Assembly: GCF_011046895.1 (NCBI RefSeq)
Contig: NZ_CP049250.1
Coordinates: 1,028,501-1,092,500 of the forward strand
Length of the DNA: 64,000 nt
Direction of reading: 5' to 3'
DNA from: Rhizobium rhizoryzae
Lineage (GTDB): Bacteria; Pseudomonadota; Alphaproteobacteria; Rhizobiales; Rhizobiaceae
The position numbers were made by a program, and so were the translations under genes. The notes under the pieces were generated by a model. That model was not told the origin of the DNA. It ran no database searches and saw only the letters and a list, made by a program, of their open reading frames with translations. Positions 45,205-53,782 of the stretch are shown here, in pieces (the first letter of the stretch is position 1; every line of letters starts with the position of its first letter).

Positions 45205-46200
45205 TTATGCGTGGTGGTCTCGCCACGCTCTTTGGCTGTTGTCAGCGGGAAGGGCGCGCGCTTCGTAAACTCCACGAGCGGTTGCCCGGGCAAATGTCAG
45301 CGTGGCCAGATGGCACAACTCCATGAAATCGGAAGGCTGCGCCAAAGCGCGTCTGGCCGTCGAGGCGGCAAAGACCGTGTCGCCATCTGCGGGCAGATGG
45401 GCAGGCAGGATTGCCCGCGCCAGTCCATCCTGAGCCATGATGGATAGTCGATGAGCCTGTGCCTTGGTCAGGGTGGCATCGGTCACCACCAGACCGATGG
45501 TCGTGGCCTTGAGATTGACGCCCTTCAGGCGCAGTGCCAGATGATCCGCATTGAATTGCGAAGGAAGGCCAAGACCGCCGAATTCATTACCCTGCTCGAA
45601 GGGAGCAGCCCAGAAATGCGGGCCTTCGCTAACGGTCGCCGATCCCAGCGCGTTGACCGCAACAAGAGCTCCGATTCGATGGCCGGTGGAAGTCACCGCA
45701 CTGGCTGAGCCCAAGCCACCCTTAAAGGTGGCCGTTGTAGCGCCTGTGCCTGCCCCGACTGTTCCCAGATCAAAACGACCGGTCTGGGCCGCCTTGAATG
45801 CTTCATACCCCATATCTCGATAGGGCGAATGAAGGCCCCAATCCTTGTTGCCGCCATTCAATAGATCCATGAGGATTGCCTGCGGCACGATCGGAACGCG
45901 TGTCGTACCAACCTGCAAGCCGCGTCCCATTTCGCGAAGACCAGCCTGTACACCGCCTGCGGCATCGAGGCCGAATGCCGAGCCTCCGGAAAGGACCAGC
46001 GCGTCAACCTTTTCCACTGTCATGGCCGGGTCGAGAAGAGCGGTGTCCCGCCCGCCGGGTGCACCACCCAGAACGGTGCCGGAAGCGATGGCCGGTTCAT
46101 TGAACACAACGACACTGACTCCTGAACCCAGGTTCAGGTCGGTCGCATGGCCGACACTCAACCCCTCGATATCGGTGAGAAGATTGAGCGTTTCAGCCAT
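45205..46200 (-). CDS. P1 family peptidase (DmpA-like)
   Basis: A 331-residue Ntn-hydrolase of the P1 peptidase family, which self-cleaves and acts as an aminopeptidase or amidase. Features: LSVGHATDLNLGSGVSVVVF at the N-terminus, LSGGSAFGLDAAGGVQAGL and the region GAGTGATTATFKGGLGSAS near residue 210 with the likely nucleophile. ATG 46200 has AGGAGG six bases upstream; the much longer frame to 46413 runs into the ALDH gene and is rejected. It follows the aldehyde dehydrogenase by 17 bp, in one operon. Substrate not predictable. Confidence 0.88.
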   Translation of the reverse strand: MAETLNLLTDIEGLSVGHATDLNLGSGVSVVVFNEPAIASGTVLGGAPGGRDTALLDPAMTVEKVDALVLSGGSAFGLDAAGGVQAGLREMGRGLQVGTTRVPIVPQAILMDLLNGGNKDWGLHSPYRDMGYEAFKAAQTGRFDLGTVGAGTGATTATFKGGLGSASAVTSTGHRIGALVAVNALGSATVSEGPHFWAAPFEQGNEFGGLGLPSQFNADHLALRLKGVNLKATTIGLVVTDATLTKAQAHRLSIMAQDGLARAILPAHLPADGDTVFAASTARRALAQPSDFMELCHLATLTFARATARGVYEARALPADNSQRAWRDHHA

Positions 46201-46217
46201 GCGGTGCCTCCTGCCTG

Positions 46218-47759
46218 TCAGGCGATATCGAACTTGACGCCCTGGGCAAGGGGCAATGTCCGGCCATAGTTCAGCGTATTGGTCGCGCGGCGCATATAGG
46301 CCTTCCAGGAATCGGAGCCGGATTCGCGACCGCCTCCAGTTTCCTTTTCGCCACCAAAGGCGCCACCGATTTCCGCACCTGACGGGCCGATATTGACATT
46401 GGCGATGCCGCAATCAGATCCGCGTGCCGAGATGAAGGTTTCCGCCTCGCGCATGTCATTGGTAAAGATGGACGACGACAGGCCCTGCGGCACACCATTG
46501 TGCAGGTCGAGCACGGCGTCGAAGTCGGAATACTTCATGACATAGAGGATAGGCGCGAATGTTTCCTCAGTGACCGGACCGCACTGCGACGGCATCTCGA
46601 CAACAGCCGGGCGGACGTAATAGGCGTCAGCGGCTTCTGCTTCCAGAACGCGTTCGCCGCCGGTCACTGCGCCGCCTTCCGCTTTGGCAGCTTCGATGGC
46701 CTTTTGCATCCGTTCGAATGAGGCTTTGTCGATCAGCGGGCCGACAAGATTTCCGTCAACAGTTGGATTGCCGATCGTAACCGATTGGTAAGCCTTCTTC
46801 AGGCGTGGCACGAGGTTGTCATAGACGCTGTCGTGGACGAAAAGACGGCGAAGCGTTGTGCAGCGCTGACCGGCTGTCCCCATGGCAGCGAAGGCAACGC
46901 CCCGCAATGTCAGGTCCAGGTCCGCGGTCGGGGTAATGATGGCGGCGTTGTTGCCGCCCAGTTCCAGAATGGCGCGTGCAAAGCGCTTCGCTAGCCGTGG
47001 TCCAACGGCGCGACCCATGGCCGTGGAACCGGTCGCAGAAACCAGCGGCACCTTCGGGTGGTCGACCAGAACCTCACCGATATCGCGGCTGCCGATGAGA
47101 AGCGACGAGAGGTTGGCCGGTGCCTTTCCGCCCTCGGCTACGAAACGCTTGAGCGCCTTTTCAAAAATTGCCTGCGTGGCCAGTGCCGTTAGTGGCGTCT
47201 TCTCAGAGGGCTTCCAGACGGTGGCATTGCCGCAGACCAGCGCTAGTGCCGCGTTCCAGGCCCAGACCGCAACCGGAAAATTGAAGGCAGAAATGATGCC
47301 GACGACACCGAGCGGATGCCAGGTTTCCATCATGCGATGATCCGCCCGTTCCGTGGCGATGGTCAGGCCGTAGAGCTGGCGTGAGAGACCGACAGCGAAA
47401 TCGCAGATGTCGATCATTTCCTGTACTTCGCCTAAGCCCTCGGACGTGATCTTGCCGACCTCGATGGAGACGAGTTTGCCGAGATCCGTCTTGGCCGCGC
47501 GCAGTTCCTCACCGAGGAGACGAATAAGCTCCCCGCGCTTGGGGGCTGGTACCAGGCGCCATTCCTGAAAAGCCTGCTGCGCCGCATCAATGACGGACTG
47601 AGCCTGCTGCGATGTCAGCTCAGGAAGACGCCCGATTTCGGTGCCAGTAATGGGAGATCGGACGGCCAATGTTCCACCTTTATAGGCAGAAGGTGCCACA
47701 CCGAGTTTTGCAAGGATGGTATCCGCTTCGGCGGCAAGGTTCAGAGTGGCGAGGCTCAT
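46218..47759 (-). CDS. Aldehyde dehydrogenase, ALDH7 / piperideine-6-carboxylate dehydrogenase type
   Basis: A 513-residue NAD(P)-dependent dehydrogenase. Catalytic Cys in GTAGQRCTTLRRLF and general-base Glu in ILELGGNNAAI; substrate motif KPSEKTPLTALATQAIFEKA is present. The sequence resembles ALDH7A1 and bacterial AmaB/PcD, which oxidise alpha-aminoadipate semialdehyde (piperideine-6-carboxylate) in lysine/pipecolate breakdown. The gene upstream is a pipecolate-oxidase-like FAD enzyme, as in Pseudomonas amaA-amaB. Specificity is inferred from family and context. Confidence 0.9.
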   Translation of the reverse strand: MSLATLNLAAEADTILAKLGVAPSAYKGGTLAVRSPITGTEIGRLPELTSQQAQSVIDAAQQAFQEWRLVPAPKRGELIRLLGEELRAAKTDLGKLVSIEVGKITSEGLGEVQEMIDICDFAVGLSRQLYGLTIATERADHRMMETWHPLGVVGIISAFNFPVAVWAWNAALALVCGNATVWKPSEKTPLTALATQAIFEKALKRFVAEGGKAPANLSSLLIGSRDIGEVLVDHPKVPLVSATGSTAMGRAVGPRLAKRFARAILELGGNNAAIITPTADLDLTLRGVAFAAMGTAGQRCTTLRRLFVHDSVYDNLVPRLKKAYQSVTIGNPTVDGNLVGPLIDKASFERMQKAIEAAKAEGGAVTGGERVLEAEAADAYYVRPAVVEMPSQCGPVTEETFAPILYVMKYSDFDAVLDLHNGVPQGLSSSIFTNDMREAETFISARGSDCGIANVNIGPSGAEIGGAFGGEKETGGGRESGSDSWKAYMRRATNTLNYGRTLPLAQGVKFDIA

Positions 47760-47806
47760 CTTGGTCCTTCTTGTCTTCTGGTCATGATCATCTGATCGTT
47801 CAGCAC

Positions 47807-49090
47807 TTAAAATCGATCGCCCGCAAGGTGAGCAATCTGTGCTCCAACCTCGTAATAGGCTTCCTTGATCGGTCTCATCAGCGGTTCGGTTGGTTCCGTC
47901 AGCGGCAGCGGCAGATCAGCTTCTGGCAATTCGCCCAGAACATGCGCAGCGAGAACCTTGCCGAACACCGTACCCGGTGAGATGCCGCGTCCGTTATAGC
48001 CCGAAAATCCGATGACGCGATCGGCGAATTTGTGAAAGCGCGGCAGGGCGTTGTCGGTCATGCCGATCTGGCCATACCATTCGGCCTCGAATTCCACTTC
48101 GCCCAGTTGTGGGAACAGCTTGGCAAGGGCGCGACGGGCCCAGCCTTTGTGGATTGCCGTCCCGGTGCCTCGCAGTGCGCCAACAGATCCAAACACCAGG
48201 CGGCCCCTGGCATCCATGCGGAAGGATGAGAGAATCTCCTTCGTGTCCCAGCAGCCCTCGCGCTCCGGCAGAATGGAGCGCCGCAGATTGTCGGAGAGGG
48301 GCGTGGTCGCGAGGTTGAAATAGGGTAGATAAACCTGCTCCCGCCGCACTGTCTCGAATGGGCCGGTGCTATAGGCATCCGTTGCGACGATCACCCAGTT
48401 TGCGGTCACGCTGCCGGTGCCGGTGGAAACGATATGGCGTTGCCCGCGAACCTGCCAGCCGATGACCGGGCTTCCCGTATGCAGCAGGGCGCCCGCCTTG
48501 ATGGCGGCATTGGCCAGACCCCGAGCATAGGCGAGTGGCTGGAGCGTTCCTGCGCGACGATCCAGCAGCGCACCGCGATAAGCGCGCGTGCCGATACGTC
48601 GTTCCGTTTCTGCTGCATCGAGCAGTTCAACGGGCGCACCTCGCTTCTGCCACTGCCGCGCGCGCTCTTCGATTTCTTTCAAGCCATCGTCGCCGACCGC
48701 ACAATGAAGGGTGCCCGAGCGCGTCAACTCGCATTCTATTGCGTGCTGTTCAATGAGTGCCATGACCGTTTGAGGGCCGTTGCCGAGGAGGTTCAGCAGG
48801 CGTTCGCCGTGGATCTCTCCAAGTTCGCCGGGAAGATCGTCCGGCATGACCCACATTCCCGCATTGATGAGGCCCACATTTCGTCCGGCACCACCAAAGC
48901 CGATGTCCTTGGCCTCCAGCAGGATAACGGAGCGTCCCGCCTGCGCAAGGTGCAGAGCCGCAGACAGGCCCGTATAGCCGCCACCGATGATGACGATTTC
49001 GGCCGTCCTGTCGCCGGTGAGTGGCGTCGTCGGCGGGGCGGCAGGTGCAGTCTTTGCCCACAGGCCGTGGGTGCGGGGATCATTGAGCAT
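47807..49090 (-). CDS. FAD-dependent amine/imino acid oxidoreductase (DAO family, AmaA-like)
   Basis: A 427-residue DAO-superfamily flavoenzyme with the FAD-binding motif IVIIGGGYTGLSAALHLAQ at residues 31-49 and a C-terminal GYNGRGISPGTVFGK signature. It resembles gamma-glutamylputrescine oxidases and L-pipecolate oxidases (AmaA); the adjacent ALDH7-type enzyme favours pipecolate oxidase, giving piperideine-6-carboxylate for the next step. First gene of the DAO-ALDH-peptidase operon, divergent from the LysR gene. Putrescine degradation remains an alternative. Confidence 0.88.
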   Translation of the reverse strand: MLNDPRTHGLWAKTAPAAPPTTPLTGDRTAEIVIIGGGYTGLSAALHLAQAGRSVILLEAKDIGFGGAGRNVGLINAGMWVMPDDLPGELGEIHGERLLNLLGNGPQTVMALIEQHAIECELTRSGTLHCAVGDDGLKEIEERARQWQKRGAPVELLDAAETERRIGTRAYRGALLDRRAGTLQPLAYARGLANAAIKAGALLHTGSPVIGWQVRGQRHIVSTGTGSVTANWVIVATDAYSTGPFETVRREQVYLPYFNLATTPLSDNLRRSILPEREGCWDTKEILSSFRMDARGRLVFGSVGALRGTGTAIHKGWARRALAKLFPQLGEVEFEAEWYGQIGMTDNALPRFHKFADRVIGFSGYNGRGISPGTVFGKVLAAHVLGELPEADLPLPLTEPTEPLMRPIKEAYYEVGAQIAHLAGDRF

Positions 49091-49194
49091 GGATCATCGT
49101 TCCGAAGGCTTGACGACCTATCTTTACAGCCGCGTCAAAGGCGTGAATATCGAATTCTTCTCATCAGTTCATTCTCAGGAGGAATGATCTCGCA

Positions 49195-50124
49195 ATGTTG
49201 CCGCCGCGCCGATTTCTGCCTTCATTTTCGCTTCTGGCCGCTTTCGAGGCCGCGGCACGCACCGGCAGTGTCACCGCAGCAGCCAATGAACTGGGTCTGA
49301 CGCAAAGCGCGGTGAGCCGCCAGATCTCGTCTCTGGAAAGGCAGCTCGGTGTGGCCCTGTTTCTGCGCGAGCGGCAGACGATCCGCCTGACGATTGCCGG
49401 TGATACCTACGCAAGAGAGGTCCGCGAGGCGTTGCGACGCATCTCCAATGCATCCCTCAATTTGCGGGCCAACCCGGCTGGCGGGACGCTGAACCTTGCC
49501 ATCCTGCCCTTTTTCGGCAGTCGCTGGTTGACCCCACGCCTGCCACGGTTTCTGGAACGTCATCCCGGCGTCGTGGTCAATCTGATTACCCGGCTTGAGC
49601 CATTCGACTTCCGTTTCGATACTCTCGATGCCGCGATTCATTTCGGAGAGCCACGCTGGCCAGGCGCAAGCCTTTCCGTGTTGACGGACGAAGATGTGAT
49701 CCCCGTCTGTGCCCCCGCTTACCTGTCGCGTGATGATCTCCGGTCTTGCGACGATCTGCGTGGCGCATCTCTGCTGCATCTCAATTCGCGTCCAGACGCC
49801 TGGGAGAACTGGTTTACCTCACGAGGCATCGAATTCGAGGCTCTGCACGGAATGCTGTTCGACCAGTTTTCTACCATGCTTGAAGCTGCGGTCGCGGGTA
49901 TGGGGCTTGCTCTTATGCCCCGATTTCTGATTGATCGCGAACTGGATGAGCGCTTGCTTGTGCCAGCCATTGAGACCTCTCCACTCCACAGCGGTCGTTA
50001 CTTTCTGGCCTATCCACCGGAGCGCGGCTCCTATCCGCCACTTGCGGCGTTCAGAACCTGGATTGTCGAGGAGGCTGCAAGAACGCAGGACCGGGTTGCA
50101 CGAAGCAGTCGCATCGGCCAATAG
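49195..50124 (+). CDS. LysR-family regulator (GcvA-like)
   Basis: A 309-residue LysR protein with the winged HTH at residues 10-65 (AFEAAARTGSVTAAANELGL, TQSAVSRQISSLERQLGVAL). Its branch resembles GcvA-type amino acid regulators. ATG 49195 has AGGAGG 12 bp upstream. It is divergent from, and probably controls, the DAO-ALDH-peptidase operon, and is followed after 55 bp by a lone Lrp-like domain gene. Confidence 0.9.
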   Translation: MLPPRRFLPSFSLLAAFEAAARTGSVTAAANELGLTQSAVSRQISSLERQLGVALFLRERQTIRLTIAGDTYAREVREALRRISNASLNLRANPAGGTLNLAILPFFGSRWLTPRLPRFLERHPGVVVNLITRLEPFDFRFDTLDAAIHFGEPRWPGASLSVLTDEDVIPVCAPAYLSRDDLRSCDDLRGASLLHLNSRPDAWENWFTSRGIEFEALHGMLFDQFSTMLEAAVAGMGLALMPRFLIDRELDERLLVPAIETSPLHSGRYFLAYPPERGSYPPLAAFRTWIVEEAARTQDRVARSSRIGQ

Positions 50125-50179
50125 TTTCGTTCACACGTCAACCACGGCTGGCCGACAGCCTGAGATACGGGAAAATGAC

Positions 50180-50416
50180 ATGAAGCCGATTTTCGTCCAG
50201 TTGCGCTGTGCGCCGGGCAAGACCTACGAAGTGGCTGATGCCATTTACAAGACCGAACTGGTTTCCGAACTCTATTCCACCAGCGGCGACTGGGACCTGC
50301 TCCTGAAGATCTACATCGGCGAGGGAGAAGAGATCGGGAAGTTCGTGAATGAAAAGATTGCATCCATTCCCGGAATCGAGCGCTCTCTTACAACGCTCAC
50401 ATTTACCGCGTTCTGA
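50180..50416 (+). CDS. Stand-alone Lrp/AsnC ligand-binding (RAM) domain protein
   Basis: A 78-residue protein that is only the RAM effector domain of an Lrp/AsnC regulator (KPIFVQLRCAPGKTYEVADA, then GDWDLLLKIYIGEG and IPGIERSLTTLTF). It lacks the helix-turn-helix, so it would bind an amino acid or pair with another protein rather than DNA. The ATG at 50180 is preceded by GGGAAAATGAC. It lies downstream of the LysR gene, probably in the same operon. The long upstream frame to 49931 overlaps the LysR gene and is rejected. Confidence 0.85.
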   Translation: MKPIFVQLRCAPGKTYEVADAIYKTELVSELYSTSGDWDLLLKIYIGEGEEIGKFVNEKIASIPGIERSLTTLTFTAF

Positions 50417-50428
50417 TGCGAACAACGC

Positions 50429-50454
50429 GACCGCCCTTCACATGTTGGGCGGTC
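50429..50454. terminator. Hairpin between convergent genes, possible terminator
   Basis: GACCGCCC (50429-50436) and GGGCGGTC (50447-50454) form a perfect 8-bp stem. No good T-run on either side, so efficiency is uncertain. Confidence 0.5.
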
Positions 50455-50477
50455 CGCTCGTTCGGGATATTTAAGGT

Positions 50478-50678
50478 TCAGGCGACTGCCCGACGGTCGG
50501 CGATGGCTTGATCGCGGACGTGATTGCGAATTGCGAGACGCACCTCATCAGCAGATGAAAAACGTTGCTCGTCCAGATCGATGACGTGAAACTTGACCGC
50601 GATGAACTTCAAGCGATCGTTGTCGGGAACAACGATGCCAACGGGCTCGCCAGCGTATTCGATAACCTGCTTTTGCAT
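50478..50678 (-). CDS. Small conserved hypothetical protein
   Basis: A 66-residue protein I do not recognise: MQKQVIEYAGEPVGIVVPDN and a later IDLDEQRFSSADEVRLAIRN, ending in ADRRAVA. It looks like a small soluble alpha/beta protein. ATG 50678 is chosen because AGGAG precedes it by seven bases; ATG 50684 would be too close. No functional link to its neighbours. Confidence 0.6.
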   Translation of the reverse strand: MQKQVIEYAGEPVGIVVPDNDRLKFIAVKFHVIDLDEQRFSSADEVRLAIRNHVRDQAIADRRAVA

Positions 50679-51039
50679 GGTCATACTCCTAGTGTGGCTG
50701 CGTGACGCAGCGATGACGAATTAGACTTTTCAGACGGTTTTCGGGTGAAACGTCACATTCGACAGCGCGGGGTGGAGATCTGGCCCACGCGTTTCACAAC
50801 AGACGCATCGCAAATAAGAGAAGTGCGGATCATAAGCGTCATTGTCACTCCCTCGTTCGTGTTGCGCTTCTCCGGACTGAACCTTCTTCGGCTCGTCTCA
50901 GGTGTTTTGGACCATAAGCGAGTCGAAGCTCCAGTTCAATCGGAATTATGAATAGCTAGAATTTTTTTCTGTTTGATGACAGCAATCGGGCAGATGTGTG
51001 AAATCTTGTTCGCGCATCTGCCTTTGTATAGGATTGCGA
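50679..51039. other. Intergenic region with no recognised feature
   Basis: A 361-bp gap between the small hypothetical gene and the pseudoenzyme gene. Only short unconvincing frames; I see no repeat, hairpin with T-run, or clear promoter apart from the ribosome binding site of the small gene at its left edge. Confidence 0.5.
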
Positions 51040-53610
51040 TCACATTCGCTCACGCTCGCTCTCAAATTGGGGATCTGGCTTGTCTTGAGGCTCGAGATCG
51101 CGTGCCTGTTCGTCCTGCCCGGATTCGACGGCGGGCAGGCAGGCAGCCAAAGCTTCCACGAATTCTGCGACTGCGCCCTCCGATAGCGTGAGCGGTGCAA
51201 CAACGCTGATTGCATCCGATGCCGTGGGAGGCGACACCAGGACGCCGAGGCCTTGAAGAAGGTTTGCGACCTCGGTGGCGTCCAAGCCGGAAAGCTTCAA
51301 TCGAAGATCGAGACCGGATCCTTCTATACCGATGAGTGCAGGATTCCTGTTTGATAGCTCTTCCAGTCTGGTCCATAGAAGGTCCGCAGCATTCGACGCC
51401 TCACGCCGCAGCGCTGCGTCATCAAGGGCATCCAGAACTGCCAGACCCATACGACAAGCCACCGCTGTCGCATCGGGTTGCGGCAGTTCAAGTCCATCCG
51501 GCAGTACCGATCGACTGATGATGACGGCTGCCAGCCGCTCCTGGGGAACAGGCGAACCGGTGATGACAATATCCGGAGTTTGCTCTGCCGTCTGAAACGA
51601 CCAGGCGTTTTTGCCGTTGCGCCAGAAGCCGGATTGCCTTTCGTCTGCAATCAAGACGGCATCCGGATCATCAAACAGCTTGTCCGCCAATTGCCGTGCA
51701 ATCTCCATGGCCTGCGTTTCGTCGGTCAGAGCAAGAACGGTATCAAGATGGCCCGGCATGTCCTGAAGCAGGGCGGCCTGATACTCCGCTTCCAGGCTGG
51801 TCCCGACTGTGCCTCCGAGCGTGAGCCATTGGCGGTAAGCTGCTTCTGCAAGCACTCCATGCCCATAGCCGAGAATGCCTGCTGACCCTGTCAAATCAAT
51901 CCGGCGGTGACCGAAGCTGTCGAAAAGATACTCATTCCAGCCTCGCACATAGCCTTCCCCGGCTACATCGGGCGCATCCACATTGAGACCGAGCACCATA
52001 GAAGGAGACAGGACCAGACGTTTCCAAAGCCCCAGTTCGTTTCCGGAACAGAACAAGGGCGGATCCACGTCCGGCGAGCGTGCAAGGCGAATGCGCAATC
52101 CACCGACGGATCCCTCCGGACCGCCGACCGACCCCAGACGGTCGCCCGCAAACAACATGGTCCCCTCTGCCAAGACCGTTTCAACGCCTTCGAGATAGAG
52201 AGTGGCATCCTTGCCGGAAAGAATGAGCGGGCCGCTTGTCTGCTTTACGGTGCCTCCGAACGGAGCGGCCACTGTGGCTCCAGCCGGCAGACAGATATCG
52301 ATATGAAGGGCGACGTTGCGAGCGTCAGCATCCGCCGAACCACGAGATAGACGATACTCTCCGAAGCGGGTGGCCCCCATTTTTGTTTCCCAGGCGATTC
52401 GTGCCAGGAGACGCCAATCGATCTCGGGGTCGTTCCAGTTACCGTCCACAAAAAGCGGGCTCGTTGCGGAGAGATCGACAAGACGGAGATCCTGGAGAAC
52501 CAGTTCCGGCAGAAGCGGTAGAAATTCTGCCGTTTCTGGCAAGGGCCACTCAACGGCTTGCAGGATGGCTGCATGCATTACGCCGGGTTCAACGTCGGCT
52601 GCCTTCTCAAAGCCGGTTCTGCTTTCCTGTAGTTTTGGGCTAGCGCTGACGTCCTTAGACGCAAGCTCATGCTGTGCACGCTCACGCGCAACAGTGGCAA
52701 CGACCAGTGGCCAAAGCGCTGTCAGTTCCGCTTCGGTCAGGGGAAGTTCGGCGTGGAATGCCTTGATGGCTGGCAGAACGGACAATGCACCGCCCGTGCC
52801 GCGCTGCAGGATTTCTGCGCAGACGCCGGCCAGAGACGCGACAACCCAGCCGCTACCCAAAAGCTCCGGGCTGGTAAAGCCGGTCGGTACCCAACCGGCT
52901 TCCCCCGGCAGGCCAACCAGATTATCGCCAATCGGCCGATGATGGATCAATTGAACGCGCAGTTGCTCGCCCAAAGGCTGAATCTGTCGAAGCGCGGTCA
53001 CGGTGGCGCGAGCGATTGGATCGCGCACCAAAGGTTCGGTGAGATTTCTCAGGCAATGAACAACCTGTGGCCCGACCTGCCGCAGATCTTGATCGACGAT
53101 TAGCTGAGACGTTTGGGTAGCATGTCCCTCAACATCCGAAATGGCGACAAGATCGCGAGACAACTGGGCGGCAAATGTTCCGATCCGGCCAATCTCCAGA
53201 TCCGAGAGCTCCGCAAGATCCGGCATGGGCTCCCCGGGCGGAAACGCAAAAAGACGTGCAAAAGCCTGATCGCCTTCCGCAAGACTTCCGTCCAGGCTGA
53301 TCAGATCCGCTCCCTGCTGGGCTGCAAGCGGTTCCGGTGCGCCGATACGCCCTGTCTCTCCTCGCAACCGATGCAGCAGCTCGTGCTCGATCTTGAAGCG
53401 CTCGAATAGCTGTTGTTCTTCGCCGAAATCGAGCCTGCAGGTAACTTCTTCGTACCGAATGAAGAAGCGCGGTGGGTCGATATCGACGGGTAAGACTTCC
53501 CCGGCCAGGCCATAGTGCTCGGCAACGAATTCGTCGGCTTCAGGCCAGTAAGCTGACTGCTCGCCGTCGTTCATGGCTTCAGGGCTTGTCTCGTACTCAG
53601 CGTCAGCCAT
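51040..53610 (-). CDS. Three-domain fusion: APH-like kinase, M23-like, class III aminotransferase-like; all active sites degenerate
   Basis: An 856-residue intact frame. Residues about 20-330 resemble an APH/choline-kinase fold, but the catalytic HGD motif is replaced (HHRPIGDNLVG near 220) and the ATP-binding Lys is not apparent. About 430-510 resembles an M23 peptidase (HIDICLPAGATVAAPFGG), with the HXXXD His and the later HXH zinc ligands absent (GLRIRL). About 520-840 resembles a class III aminotransferase: DERQSGFWRNG is kept, but the PLP-lysine motif MGKPXGNG reads TGSPVPQE (near 685) and SGSEANE is TDETQAME. Bacterial relatives fuse active hydroxylysine-kinase-like and phospho-lyase-like domains; this copy looks like a pseudoenzyme. 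ATG 53610 follows GGGAG; the frame to 53673 is unlikely. Confidence 0.75.
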   Translation of the reverse strand: MADAEYETSPEAMNDGEQSAYWPEADEFVAEHYGLAGEVLPVDIDPPRFFIRYEEVTCRLDFGEEQQLFERFKIEHELLHRLRGETGRIGAPEPLAAQQGADLISLDGSLAEGDQAFARLFAFPPGEPMPDLAELSDLEIGRIGTFAAQLSRDLVAISDVEGHATQTSQLIVDQDLRQVGPQVVHCLRNLTEPLVRDPIARATVTALRQIQPLGEQLRVQLIHHRPIGDNLVGLPGEAGWVPTGFTSPELLGSGWVVASLAGVCAEILQRGTGGALSVLPAIKAFHAELPLTEAELTALWPLVVATVARERAQHELASKDVSASPKLQESRTGFEKAADVEPGVMHAAILQAVEWPLPETAEFLPLLPELVLQDLRLVDLSATSPLFVDGNWNDPEIDWRLLARIAWETKMGATRFGEYRLSRGSADADARNVALHIDICLPAGATVAAPFGGTVKQTSGPLILSGKDATLYLEGVETVLAEGTMLFAGDRLGSVGGPEGSVGGLRIRLARSPDVDPPLFCSGNELGLWKRLVLSPSMVLGLNVDAPDVAGEGYVRGWNEYLFDSFGHRRIDLTGSAGILGYGHGVLAEAAYRQWLTLGGTVGTSLEAEYQAALLQDMPGHLDTVLALTDETQAMEIARQLADKLFDDPDAVLIADERQSGFWRNGKNAWSFQTAEQTPDIVITGSPVPQERLAAVIISRSVLPDGLELPQPDATAVACRMGLAVLDALDDAALRREASNAADLLWTRLEELSNRNPALIGIEGSGLDLRLKLSGLDATEVANLLQGLGVLVSPPTASDAISVVAPLTLSEGAVAEFVEALAACLPAVESGQDEQARDLEPQDKPDPQFESERERM

Positions 53611-53782
53611 CGCTACTCCCCCGGAAGGCTGTTGATTTATAAGGAGAATAGCGCGATCAGCGCCTGCGTCCATAGCATTCGTTGAAACGCGTGTGGCTAT
53701 AAGTGCTAAAGAGACAGCGAATCAGGTTGCAATGGACCGCTCAAGCAGTCTGAAACGCATCAGTTGCGGACGATAAAGACAG

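Noticed and set aside
46201..46413. N-terminal extension of the P1 peptidase
   Set aside because: Arg/Trp-rich translation overlapping the aldehyde dehydrogenase gene; an AGGAGG-led ATG exists at 46200.
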